Shown here one piece after another: positions 47,468-56,409 of a DNA stretch of 64,000 nt. The translations under genes were made by a program, and so were the position numbers. Position 1 is the stretch's first letter. The number at the start of each line of letters is the position of its first letter. The DNA comes from Massilia litorea (lineage in GTDB: Bacteria > Pseudomonadota > Gammaproteobacteria > Burkholderiales > Burkholderiaceae_D): NCBI RefSeq assembly GCF_015101885.1, contig NZ_CP062941.1:1116001-1180000 (forward strand). Direction: 5' to 3'. Under the pieces are notes generated by a model. That model did no database searches, was not told where the DNA came from, and was given only the letters and a program-made list of their open reading frames with translations.

Positions 47468-48032
47468 TGTCCGACCTTGTATAAAAGCTGTGGAAAACTT
47501 TGTGGAGAATGAACTGCTTGACCGGTGGAGAAGTTTACGTTAAGTCAAATGATGTACGGATCAGCCAAAAACAAGTCCAAATAAACCATTTATATTCAAG
47601 GACTTGGGATTACCGAAGTAGTCCACAGCAACTCGCTTCCCGCAGTGCAAGAATTGTGTATAACTGCGCTTTTTCTTATCGTAAATCCTTGAGCGCTATG
47701 AAGATTTAAACAAGACTCTGCGATGCGTCACGTAAGTACTTGTCAACACTCATATTTTTATGGCTGAGTTGAACAGCCTGTGCATAACTTTGTGAACAAG
47801 GCTAGGGAAACCGGGATTTCTTTACTGGAAAACTCGCTTCCAAGTGGTTATGTGCGTGGGGATTTAAAGATAAATCCCAGCAATTTCAAACACTTATGAT
47901 TTCCCATCCACATGTCCACATGTCCACAGCTTGCGTTTACGCTGTTTCGCAACATGTGAACAAGTGTGAGAATGCGCTTCGTTTCAGTGCATTCTGCGGG
48001 GCGCCACGCATGTGGCGCCGCACCATTCCGGC
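47468..48032. other. AT-rich gap with several DnaA-box-like 9-mers
   Basis: 565 bases between priA and hemE without a convincing gene and clearly more AT-rich than the flanks. On the minus strand three 9-mers match TTWTNCACA exactly: TTTTCCACA (47489-47497), TTATACACA (47655-47663) and TTATGCACA (47779-47787). Three more have one mismatch (47501-47509, 47791-47799, 47955-47963). Three TCCACA words stand at exact 8-base spacing (47907, 47915, 47923). A hairpin GGCGCCAC-GCAT-GTGGCGCC at 48000-48019 follows the hemE stop. It may be an origin-associated or DnaA-titration region, or merely the promoter region of priA. Confidence 0.55.
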
Positions 48033-49115
48033 TCAGCCAGCCCGCTGGCGGCGGCTGAACGTGTGCACGGCGTCGACCATCGCCGTCACCGATTCCGGCG
48101 GGGTGAATTGCGAGATCCCGTGACCCAGGTTGAAGACGTGGCCATGGCCATGCGAGGGCGCGCCGTAGGCCGTCAGCGAGCGCTCGACTTCCGCGCGGAT
48201 CTGCTCCGGCGACGCAAACAGGATCGCCGGATCGAGATTGCCCTGCAGGGCTACGCGGTCGCCCACGAGCGCGCGGGCGCGGCCCAGGTTCACCGTCCAG
48301 TCCAGGCCCAGCGCATCGGCGCCGATATCGGCCATCTCGTCCAGCCAGATGCCGCCGCCTTTGGTGAAGACGACCGCCGGGATGCGCACGCCATCCTTTT
48401 CGCGCTGCAGCTGTTCGAGCACGCGCTGCATGTAGCGCAGCGAGAACTCCTGGTAGGCGCCATCGGCCAGCGCACCGCCCCAGGAGTCGAAGATCATCAC
48501 CGCCTGGGCGCCGGCGTCGATCTGGGCGTTCAGGTACTGGGCGACGGCAGTGGCATTGATCTCGAGGATGCGGTGCATCAGGTCCGGGCGCGCGTACAGC
48601 ATCTTTTTGATGGTGTGGAATTCGCGCGAGCCCTGGCCCTCGACCATGTAGCAGGCCAGCGTCCACGGGCTGCCCGAGAAGCCGATCAGCGGCACGCGCC
48701 CGTTAATTTCGGTACGGATTTGCGTGACGGCCTTGAAGACATAGTCGAGCGATTCCATATCCGGTACGTTCAAGGCCATCACCTCGGCCTCGGTGCGCAG
48801 TGGACGCTCGAACTTCGGGCCTTCGCCGTCGGCGAAATACAGGCCCAGGCCCATCGCATCGGGAACCGTCAGGATGTCCGAGAACAGGATCGACGCGTCC
48901 AGCGGGTAGCGGTCGAGCGGCTGCAAGGTCACTTCGGTCGCGTAGTCCGGGTTCTTTGCCAGGCCCAGGAACGAACCGGCGCGCGCACGGGTGGCGCGGT
49001 ATTCCGGCAGGTAGCGCCCCGCCTGCCGCATCAGCCAGACGGGCGTGTACTCGGTCGGCTGGCGCAGCAGCGCGCGCAGGAAGGTGTCGTTCTTGAGCGG
49101 GGCAAATTGTGGCAT
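48033..49115 (-). CDS. hemE: Uroporphyrinogen decarboxylase
   Basis: Decarboxylates uroporphyrinogen III to coproporphyrinogen III in haem synthesis. Start at 49115 ([19 protein letters not shown]); 360 residues, the usual length. [20 protein letters not shown] is the family's first signature, with active-site Arg/Asp residues [14 protein letters not shown] (the Asp thought to bind the pyrrole NH). [16 protein letters not shown] is the second signature, followed by [24 protein letters not shown] and the C-terminal [15 protein letters not shown]. Cofactor-free cytoplasmic enzyme. Divergent from the S9 peptidase gene. Confidence 0.98.
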   Translation of the reverse strand: MPQFAPLKNDTFLRALLRQPTEYTPVWLMRQAGRYLPEYRATRARAGSFLGLAKNPDYATEVTLQPLDRYPLDASILFSDILTVPDAMGLGLYFADGEGPKFERPLRTEAEVMALNVPDMESLDYVFKAVTQIRTEINGRVPLIGFSGSPWTLACYMVEGQGSREFHTIKKMLYARPDLMHRILEINATAVAQYLNAQIDAGAQAVMIFDSWGGALADGAYQEFSLRYMQRVLEQLQREKDGVRIPAVVFTKGGGIWLDEMADIGADALGLDWTVNLGRARALVGDRVALQGNLDPAILFASPEQIRAEVERSLTAYGAPSHGHGHVFNLGHGISQFTPPESVTAMVDAVHTFSRRQRAG

Positions 49116-49210
49116 GGCTGACAATAATGGACGTCGGAGGACGGCTATTATCGCATTCTCCGCCGCGCCTGCGACAGGCCCGGCGAACGCCGCCCGGCGC
49201 GCCAGACTCT

Positions 49211-49216
49211 TATAAT
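49211..49216 (+). promoter_or_regulatory. Candidate -10 element of the S9 peptidase operon
   Basis: TATAAT exact hexamer 32 bases before the chosen start; no good -35 at 17±1 bases. It argues that the ATG inside this element (49215) is not the start codon. Confidence 0.4.
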
Positions 49217-49247
49217 GCGGTTCCACCTTCAAAGCGCAGACACCACC

Positions 49248-51197
49248 ATGACCGAGCCAATCCGCAAGCAGGCCGCGCCCTGCGGCACCTGGACTTCCCC
49301 GATCAGTGCCGCCATCGTCGCGGCCGGCGCCGTGCCGCTGTCACAGATCGCCCTCGACGGTGACGATGTGCTGTGGCTGGCCGGCCGCGCCAGCGAAGCG
49401 GGCCGCACCACGCTGCAGAGACTGCGCGCGGGAGCAACGAGCGAACTGACGCCGAACCCGTTCAATGTCCGCACCCGCGTGCACGAGTACGGCGGCGGCG
49501 CCTATACGGCCCAGGGCGGCACGGTCTGGTTCTCGCACTTCGCCGACAACCGGCTGTACCGGGTCGACGAAGGCGGCGAACCGGTGGCCCTGACGCGCGA
49601 GGAAGCGGTGCGCTATGCCGACTTCGTGCCGGACAGCGCGCGCCAGCGCCTGATCGCGGTGCGCGAAGACCACCTGGCCGGCGAAGCCTATCCCGTGAAT
49701 ACGATTTGCGCGGTCGGCTTCGATGGTGTGGAGACCATCCTTGTCGACGGCAATGACTTCTATGCCGCGCCGCGCCTGTCACCAAGCGGGCGCCAGCTCG
49801 CCTGGCTGTGCTGGGACCACCCGCGCATGCCATGGCAGGGTACGGAACTGTGGGTGGCCGACATTGCGCCGGATGGCAGCCTGGTCGACGGGCGCCTGAT
49901 CGCCGGCGGCCTGGACGAGTCGATCTGCCAGCCCGAATGGTCGCCGGATGGCCTGCTGCACTTCGTCTCGGACCGCAGCGGCTGGTGGAATTTGTACCGT
50001 TTCGAGGACGGCGTCGTGCACCCGCTGTGCCCGCGCGAGGCCGAATTCGGCGGACCGCAGTGGAATTTCGGCGGCTCGATGTACGGTTTCAGCGCCGATG
50101 ACGAAATCATCTGCACCTATATCGAGGACGGCATCAGCCGCCTCGGCCGCTTGTCGACAAAGGGCTGCAATCTGACCCCGATCGAGACGCCCTATCAGGA
50201 GATCCGCGAGCTGCGCGTCTCACCAGGCAGGGTCGCGCTGCTGGCCGGCTCGCCGACGATTGCGCTGGAGCTGGCCCTGATCGATCCCGCCAGCGGTGCG
50301 CGCACCGTCCTGATGCAATCGATCGCGCAATTGCCGCCGGTGGAGGAATTGTCCGTCCCGCAGAGCATCCGCTACCCGAGCGCGAACGGCCGCAGCGCGT
50401 ATGCGTTCTACTATCCGCCGGCGAATGCGCACTTCGAGGCCCCGGCAGGCGAACTGCCGCCCCTGATCGTGATCGGCCACGGCGGCCCGACCAGCATGGC
50501 AACCAGTACCCTGAAACTCGCGACCCAGTTCTGGACCGGCCGCGGCTTCGCCGTGCTCGACGTGAACTACGGCGGCAGCTCCGGCTTCGGGCGCCGCTAC
50601 CGCGATTTGTTGAAGGGCCAATGGGGCGTGATCGATGTCGAGGATTGCGTGGCCGGCGCCCGTTACCTGGCTGAGCAGGGCGTGGTCGACCCCGCGCGCC
50701 TGCTGATCCGCGGCGGCAGCGCCGGCGGCCTGACGACCCTGAACGCCCTCACCTTCCACGACGTGTTCAAAGCCGGCGCCAGTTACTATGGCGTGTCCGA
50801 CCTGGCCGGCCTGGACGCGGATTCGCACAAGTTCGAATCGCACTACAACGAATACCTGATCGCGCCCAAAGCCGAAGCGCAGGCGGTCTACCGCGCCCGT
50901 TCGCCGATCCACCATACCGATGCGTTGAAACGGCCGATGATCTTCTTCCAGGGCCTGGACGACAAGGTGGTGCCGCCGCAGCAGTCGGAGACGATGGTCG
51001 ACGCCCTGCGCGCACGCGGGGTGCCGGTCGCCTACCTGACGCTCGAGGGCGAGGGCCACGGTTTCAGGAAAGCCGAGAGCGTGGTGCGCACCCTGGAAGC
51101 CGAGCTGGCGTTTTACCTGCGCGTGTTCGGCATTCCTCTGCCGGCAGGACTGCCGCAGGTGGAGATCGAGAACCTGGCTCCATACCAGGCTGCATGA
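49248..51197 (+). CDS. S9-family prolyl oligopeptidase-like peptidase
   Basis: Predicted cytoplasmic serine peptidase of the dipeptidyl-peptidase/acylaminoacyl-peptidase group. Start at 49248 ([18 protein letters not shown]); the ATG at 49215 lies inside a -10-like hexamer. 649 residues. Residues about 20-380 form a β-propeller with repeated [14 protein letters not shown] and [13 protein letters not shown] blades. The catalytic domain has Ser at about 490 in [17 protein letters not shown], Asp at about 571 in [15 protein letters not shown] and His at about 603 in [11 protein letters not shown]. No signal peptide. Its TGA overlaps the ATG of the next gene (ATGA), so it is translationally coupled to the SNF2-type ATPase, an unusual partner. 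Confidence 0.93.
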   Translation: MTEPIRKQAAPCGTWTSPISAAIVAAGAVPLSQIALDGDDVLWLAGRASEAGRTTLQRLRAGATSELTPNPFNVRTRVHEYGGGAYTAQGGTVWFSHFADNRLYRVDEGGEPVALTREEAVRYADFVPDSARQRLIAVREDHLAGEAYPVNTICAVGFDGVETILVDGNDFYAAPRLSPSGRQLAWLCWDHPRMPWQGTELWVADIAPDGSLVDGRLIAGGLDESICQPEWSPDGLLHFVSDRSGWWNLYRFEDGVVHPLCPREAEFGGPQWNFGGSMYGFSADDEIICTYIEDGISRLGRLSTKGCNLTPIETPYQEIRELRVSPGRVALLAGSPTIALELALIDPASGARTVLMQSIAQLPPVEELSVPQSIRYPSANGRSAYAFYYPPANAHFEAPAGELPPLIVIGHGGPTSMATSTLKLATQFWTGRGFAVLDVNYGGSSGFGRRYRDLLKGQWGVIDVEDCVAGARYLAEQGVVDPARLLIRGGSAGGLTTLNALTFHDVFKAGASYYGVSDLAGLDADSHKFESHYNEYLIAPKAEAQAVYRARSPIHHTDALKRPMIFFQGLDDKVVPPQQSETMVDALRARGVPVAYLTLEGEGHGFRKAESVVRTLEAELAFYLRVFGIPLPAGLPQVEIENLAPYQAA

Positions 51198-54100
51198 TCG
51201 GTACGGAACTGTTCGACGCCTTCGCCACCTGCTCGGCGCGCGACAAGCTGATCCTGGGCCTGCTGGCGCTGGCCGGGGAGCCGCTCGGGCGCACGCGCCT
51301 GCGCGAGCACCTCGAGCTGCTGCAGGCCTTTCCCGGCGAAGACGAACTCACCGAAACCTTGTCCCTGCTGCGCGAGCGCGGCCTGGCCGGCGAGATCGCT
51401 TCGCGCGGCAGCGTCATTGCGCCCGGCGCCGCCTGGCCGGCGATCGCCTTCCTGCTGCGCGAAGGCCGCCTGACCGAACTGCGCGAAATCTACGAGGCCG
51501 TCAATCCGCTACGGAGAGATTGGCAAGGCAACCCCGTGCTGCGCAGCTACCGCCAGGGCCTGGCGCTGCTGCGCATGGCGCTCGTGGCCGGAGAAGGCCC
51601 GAAGACGATCGCGCCCCTGCTGACGGCCTGCATGCGCTGCCACGAGGCGGCCTACCTGCATCCGCTGGTCGAGATCTGCGCGCGGCCCTTCGTCCCCGAC
51701 TTCGTCGAGCACATCAACCCGGCGCTGCGCGACGAGGTGCTGGCGATCCTGGTCGACCATGTCCAGCGCGAGCCCCTCACCGCGCCGGCGGTGCGGGAGT
51801 ACGCCGAGGCGCACGTGGCGCAGGGCGGCGCCTCGATGGCGCTGCGCATCGCGCTGGCGGAGCACCTGATCCTGTGCGGCCGCCTCGACGATGCCGGCGT
51901 CCTGCTGCAGGACCTGGACGATTCCTCCGCCCTGTACTACCGCAGCGTGCTGCTGCTCCTGCGCGACCACATCGACGAGGCGCTGGCCGGCTTCGACGCG
52001 GCCTTGAAACAGCTGCGGCGCGAGACGGGCAGGAGAAAGCAGGTTTTCGCAGGCATCGGCGGCCACCTGTACGTGGCGGCCCTGCTGCGCCGCGGCGATA
52101 CGAAACATCAAAAGGCGGTCGAGAGCTATCTGGATCACGCCACCCGGGCCGTGCAGAGCCATGACACGGCCGTCTACCAGCAACTGAGCATGCTGCGCCA
52201 GATCCGCGGCGGCACGGTCGATGCCGAGGTGCTGCCGTCGCGGAACTGGGAGACGGCGCTGCAGCCGGTAATGTTCCGCGCCCTGCTGCACTGGTGGCTG
52301 GCGATGCCGCAGTTGTCGCAGCAGCGCCCGCGCCTCGAAGAAGCCCTGGCCCTGGCGGAGGCCGCCGGCTTCGATTTCCTGAGCGCCCAGCTGGCCGGCA
52401 TCCTCGGCCAGCTCGGGGCCATCGGCCACGAACAGCGCGCGATCGCCCTGCGCCAGCGCCACAGGCTCACCGACATGACCCACTGGTTCGAGCGCGAGCA
52501 GCCGTGGGAGCGCCAGCTGAACGCGCTGATCAACCTGCAGCCGGCGGTGAACGTCGAAGTAGTGAAAGAGTCGCGCCTCGTCTGGCTGATCCGTTACGAC
52601 GCCCACCTCGGCGTGCAGGAACTGGAACCGCGCGAACAGAAGAGAGATACCCAGGGCGCCTGGAGCCGCGGCCGTCCGATGGGACTGAAACGCCTGACGG
52701 ACGATGCGGCCACGCTCGACTTCCTTACCGCGCAGGATCTGCTTGCCGTCTCCAGCATCGGCGCGGCGCGCCAGTACTACGGCAGCGGCCTGCGTTACGA
52801 ATTCGACCTCGACAAGGCTTTATCCGCCCTGGTCGGCCACCCGCTGCTGTTCTGGTTCGACGCGCCCGGCACCCGGGTCGAGCTGTTGCCAGGCGAGCCG
52901 GAATTGCTGGTCAAGGCCGCCCGCGAGCACGTGACTATCTCCCTGCGTCCGCCGGTACAGGAAAACAGCGGCGAGGTCGTCGTCACGCGTGAAACGCCGA
53001 CGCGACTGCGCGTGGTGCGCATCCGCGACGAGCACCGCCGCATCGGCGCCATCGTCGGCGAAGGGCTGGAGGTGCCTTTGGCGGCGGAGATGCGGGTGCT
53101 GCAGGCGATCGGCGCGATCTCCTCGATCGTCACCGTGCAGTCGGACATCGGCGCAAGCAGCGCCGATATCGAACGCATCGATGCCGACGCGAGAATGCAC
53201 CTGCACCTGCTGCCTTATCAACAAGGCCTGCGCCTGCGCATCCTGGTGCGGCCGCTGCCGGAGGGCGCCTATTACGCGCCGGGCAGCGGCGCCGAGCGCG
53301 TGATCGCCGACGTGGCCGGGGTGCGCACTGAAGCGAAGCGCGACCTGAATGCCGAGCGCGAGGCCGAGCGCCAGCTGGTGGCGTCCTGCCGCGCGCTGGA
53401 AGGGGCGGAAGAAGAACATGACGAATGGCTGCTCGCGGCGCCGATTCACTGCCTGGAACTGGTGAGCGAACTGCAGGAACTCGACCCGGCGCAGGCCGTG
53501 ATCGCCTGGCCGGAAGGCGAGCCTTTCCGCGTCAGCAAGAAGGCAAACGCAAAATCGGTGCGCATCAACATCAAACGCGACAAGGACTGGTTCGCCGCGA
53601 ACGGAGAAATCGTCATCGACGAAGGCCGCGTGATGGATTTGCGCGAGCTGCTCGACAAGCTGAGAAACAGCGAGGGCCGGTTCATCGCGCTGGGCGACAA
53701 CCAGTTTTTGGCCCTCACCAGCGAACTGCACCGGCGCCTGACGGACCTGGCCGCCTACACCGACGCCGGCAAGGATGCGTTACGGGTGCATCCGCTGGCC
53801 AGCTTCGCGCTGGAAGAACTGGCTTTGGAAGCGGGCGGGGTCGAAGCCGATAAAGCCTGGCGCGCGCACATCAAGAAAATGGCCGACAGCGCCGCCTACA
53901 AACCGCAGCTGCCCTCGACCCTGCAGGCCGAGCTGCGCGACTACCAGCTGGAGGGTTTTGAATGGCTGGCGCGCCTGGCGCACTGGGGCGTCGGCGCCTG
54001 CCTGGCCGACGACATGGGGCTCGGTAAAACTTTACAGGCACTGGCCCTGATCCTGCTGCGCGCGCCCAGCGGGCCGACCCTCGTCGTCGCCCCGACCTCG

Positions 54101-55324
54101 GTCTGCACCAACTGGATCGCGGAAGCCGAGCGCTTCGCGCCGACTTTACGGATCAAACTGTTCGGGCCGGGCGAACGCGCCGAGATGATCGATGGCGCCG
54201 CCGAGTTCGACGTGGTCGTCGCCAGTTACGGCCTGCTGCAACTGGAAGCGCCGCTGTTCGCGAAAAAGCGCTGGCACACGATCGTCATGGACGAAGCCCA
54301 GGCGTTCAAGAACGCCGCAACCCGGCGCTCGCAGGCGGTGATGGCCTTGCAGGGCGATTTCCGCATGGTCGCCAGCGGCACCCCGCTGGAAAACCATTTA
54401 GGCGAACTCTGGAACCTGTTCCGCTTCATTAATCCGGGCCTGCTCGGCACCGCCGACCAGTTTCAATTGCGCTTTGCCGGCCCGATCGAAAAGGCGCAGG
54501 ACAAACGTGCGGAAAGCGCCGCGCGCGCGCGCCTGCGGCGCCTGACGCAACCGTTTATTTTGCGCCGGACGAAAAGCCAGGTGCTGACGGAGCTGCCGCC
54601 GCGCACCGAGATCGTGCTGCCGGTGGAGCTCAGCGCCGAAGAGACGGCGCTCTACGAATCGCTGCGGCGCGAAGCGCTCGATAAACTGGCCTCGCTGGAA
54701 GCGCCGCAAAGCCAGAAGTCGATCGCGATCCTGGCCGAGATGATGCGATTACGCCGCGCCTGCTGCAATCCGGAGCTGGTCGCGCCCGGCCTCGGCATCG
54801 CCAGCAGCAAGCTGGCGACCTTCGCGCATTTATTGGACGGCCTGCTCGAGAACCGTCACAAGGTGCTCGTGTTCAGCCAGTTCGTGGATCACCTGTCCCT
54901 GATTCGCAAGCACCTCGATGCGCGCGGCATCGGCTATCAATACCTGGACGGCTCGACGCCCATGCAGGAGCGTAAAAAACGGGTCGATGCCTTCCAGGCC
55001 GGAGAGGGAGATTTATTCCTCATCAGCCTGAAGGCGGGCGGCGTCGGCATCAACCTGACCGCAGCCGACTACGTGATCCACATGGACCCGTGGTGGAACC
55101 CGGCGGTCGAGGACCAGGCTTCGGACCGCGCGCACCGCATGGGCCAGCAGCGGCCGGTGACCATCTACCGCCTGGTGGCGCGGCATACGATCGAAGAAGG
55201 CATCGTCGACCTGCACCGCCACAAGCGGGATCTGGCCGACAGCCTGCTGGAGGGCGGCGATCTGTCGGCGCGCATGTCGCCGGGCGACATGCTGGCGATG
55301 CTGCAGCAGGGACTGGGACGTTGA
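51194..55324 (+). CDS. Large SNF2-family DEAD/DEAH-box ATPase
   Basis: 1376 residues; ATG overlaps the preceding stop. The SNF2 ATPase occupies only about residues 910-1376: motif I LADDMGLGKTLQALAL (about 935), Ia VVAPTSVCTNW, II VMDEAQAFKNA (DEAQ rather than DEAH, about 1031), and III MVASGTPLENHLGELWNLF. The C-lobe has VFSQFVDHLSLIRKHL (about 1225), LISLKAGGVGINLTAADYVI and WWNPAVEDQASDRAHRMGQ (arginine finger). The N-terminal 900 residues are unlike classical RapA. They start with a winged-helix-like segment (about 10-85), then a TPR-like helical array (about 90-430), then mixed α/β segments. A double-stranded-DNA translocase is expected; partner and role unknown. Confidence 0.92.
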   Translation: MIGTELFDAFATCSARDKLILGLLALAGEPLGRTRLREHLELLQAFPGEDELTETLSLLRERGLAGEIASRGSVIAPGAAWPAIAFLLREGRLTELREIYEAVNPLRRDWQGNPVLRSYRQGLALLRMALVAGEGPKTIAPLLTACMRCHEAAYLHPLVEICARPFVPDFVEHINPALRDEVLAILVDHVQREPLTAPAVREYAEAHVAQGGASMALRIALAEHLILCGRLDDAGVLLQDLDDSSALYYRSVLLLLRDHIDEALAGFDAALKQLRRETGRRKQVFAGIGGHLYVAALLRRGDTKHQKAVESYLDHATRAVQSHDTAVYQQLSMLRQIRGGTVDAEVLPSRNWETALQPVMFRALLHWWLAMPQLSQQRPRLEEALALAEAAGFDFLSAQLAGILGQLGAIGHEQRAIALRQRHRLTDMTHWFEREQPWERQLNALINLQPAVNVEVVKESRLVWLIRYDAHLGVQELEPREQKRDTQGAWSRGRPMGLKRLTDDAATLDFLTAQDLLAVSSIGAARQYYGSGLRYEFDLDKALSALVGHPLLFWFDAPGTRVELLPGEPELLVKAAREHVTISLRPPVQENSGEVVVTRETPTRLRVVRIRDEHRRIGAIVGEGLEVPLAAEMRVLQAIGAISSIVTVQSDIGASSADIERIDADARMHLHLLPYQQGLRLRILVRPLPEGAYYAPGSGAERVIADVAGVRTEAKRDLNAEREAERQLVASCRALEGAEEEHDEWLLAAPIHCLELVSELQELDPAQAVIAWPEGEPFRVSKKANAKSVRINIKRDKDWFAANGEIVIDEGRVMDLRELLDKLRNSEGRFIALGDNQFLALTSELHRRLTDLAAYTDAGKDALRVHPLASFALEELALEAGGVEADKAWRAHIKKMADSAAYKPQLPSTLQAELRDYQLEGFEWLARLAHWGVGACLADDMGLGKTLQALALILLRAPSGPTLVVAPTSVCTNWIAEAERFAPTLRIKLFGPGERAEMIDGAAEFDVVVASYGLLQLEAPLFAKKRWHTIVMDEAQAFKNAATRRSQAVMALQGDFRMVASGTPLENHLGELWNLFRFINPGLLGTADQFQLRFAGPIEKAQDKRAESAARARLRRLTQPFILRRTKSQVLTELPPRTEIVLPVELSAEETALYESLRREALDKLASLEAPQSQKSIAILAEMMRLRRACCNPELVAPGLGIASSKLATFAHLLDGLLENRHKVLVFSQFVDHLSLIRKHLDARGIGYQYLDGSTPMQERKKRVDAFQAGEGDLFLISLKAGGVGINLTAADYVIHMDPWWNPAVEDQASDRAHRMGQQRPVTIYRLVARHTIEEGIVDLHRHKRDLADSLLEGGDLSARMSPGDMLAMLQQGLGR

Positions 55325-55374
55325 TCGGCCGCGCATTCCATGTGATCATGCCGCTTTTGTAACGGAACACCTCC

Positions 55375-55857
55375 ATGGAAGAACAGAACGCGCCCGCCCT
55401 GTCGAAGGCCGACGTCATCGGTATGAAATCCTGGCTGGCCTATGCCGGCGTGCTGGCGCTGGCGATCGTCCTGTTCGGCGTGCTGCTGCCGCTCGCCTTC
55501 CTCTGGCACGAGCTGGCGGCGCTCGCGGTGCTGATCCTGTCGGCGCTCGTGGTCGGCTACGAATTCCTGCTGGTGCGCAGCGTGCAGCTCTACATGGACG
55601 ACCTCGGGGTCTGGGTGCACGCGGGCGTACTGCCCTGGAAGAAGGGCGTCTCCGGCGTGAAGTGGCGCGACATGGATGAAGCGACTTTCATGAACGGCTT
55701 TACCAGCTGGGCCACGCGCTCGTACACGGTGCGCATCGGCCACCGCTTCACCAAGGACAGCGAGATCGTGCTGACGAATATCGCGCGCGGCAAGGAGGCG
55801 GTCGCCGTCGTCAACGCACGTCACCAGGCCCTGATCCGGGCAGGCGTGGTCGATTGA
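55375..55857 (+). CDS. Membrane protein with PH-like (bPH2-type) C-terminus
   Basis: 160 residues. Two closely spaced transmembrane helices at about 20-43 and 46-66 (LAYAGVLALAIVLFGVLLPL, LAALAVLILSALVVGYEFLL) are followed by a soluble β-rich domain (VQLYMDDLGVWVHAGVLPWKKGVSGVKWRDM…YTVRIGHRF). This is the layout of bacterial PH-like DUF304/bPH2 proteins. No known function. Starts 50 bases after the SNF2 gene and overlaps the start of the next gene by one base, so it belongs to the same run. Confidence 0.75.
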   Translation: MEEQNAPALSKADVIGMKSWLAYAGVLALAIVLFGVLLPLAFLWHELAALAVLILSALVVGYEFLLVRSVQLYMDDLGVWVHAGVLPWKKGVSGVKWRDMDEATFMNGFTSWATRSYTVRIGHRFTKDSEIVLTNIARGKEAVAVVNARHQALIRAGVVD

Positions 55858-56321
55858 TGGACGCGGCGGCGGCGCTGGCTTTCGTGCGCGAACATGGCGT
55901 CGTGCTGGCCTCGGCGCGCGGGCCGGTGCCGACGCTGACCCATGCGATCGCGGGCGAGGCCATTCGCGGCAGCTGGTGGGGTCACCCGCAGGGCAAGCAG
56001 ATCTTCGCGGTGCTGGAGACGGTGAGCCATGACCCTGACATCCTCGTCTGCCGCCTGGTCGACAAGAAGGTCACGCTCGTGCACCGGCGCCTGTGGCCGG
56101 CGCTGGCGGCGGCCGCGCCGGCCTTCGATGCGGCGCTGCTCGCGCGGGTGCGCCAGGAGCACAGTGCGCGCGGCCACCATGAAAACACCGAGACGCCCTT
56201 CCCCGGCTGGCTGCCCGCCAGCGTCATGGAAGAGGCAAAGTCGATCGGCCTGGATGCGGCGCTGGCCGCGCTCGGGCCAACATTTGTTACAAAGCCGCGG
56301 ACGCGCAATCCACGCGAATAA
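55857..56321 (+). CDS. Conserved protein of unknown function
   Basis: 154 residues, start ATG 55857 overlapping the previous TGA (TGATG). Not recognised. Compact, soluble, no signal peptide. Conserved-looking core: FVREHGVVLASARGPVPTL, AIRGSWWGHPQGKQIFAVLE, and DPDILVCRLVDKKVTLVHRRLWPAL. The Trp-Trp-Gly-His-Pro turn and the C-R-L-V-D-x-K-V-T strand suggest a small winged-helix or α/β fold. No catalytic motif can be named. Last gene of the S9–SNF2–membrane run; a long hairpin follows it. Confidence 0.75.
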   Translation: MDAAAALAFVREHGVVLASARGPVPTLTHAIAGEAIRGSWWGHPQGKQIFAVLETVSHDPDILVCRLVDKKVTLVHRRLWPALAAAAPAFDAALLARVRQEHSARGHHENTETPFPGWLPASVMEEAKSIGLDAALAALGPTFVTKPRTRNPRE

Positions 56322-56340
56322 TGCTAATCTGGCGCGCTGC

Positions 56341-56381
56341 CGCGTTTGCGCGCAGGGCGGAAGCAGCTGCGCGCAAACGCG
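56341..56381. repeat. 15-bp perfect inverted repeat before the DUF885 gene
   Basis: CGCGTTTGCGCGCAG (56341-56355) and its exact complement (56367-56381) enclose an 11-base loop. It lies 20 bases past the previous stop and ends 28 bases before the DUF885 ATG; no T-run follows. It could be a rho-type RNA end protector, an operator or a leader hairpin. A TGCTAATCT extended -10-like element stands just upstream (56322-56330). Confidence 0.7.
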
Positions 56382-56409
56382 ACATCTCCATCTTTACGGG
56401 CCGAATACG

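Noticed and set aside
49215..49247. Upstream ATG as start of the S9 peptidase
   Set aside because: The ATG overlaps a TATAAT hexamer and the added residues do not resemble the family N-terminus.
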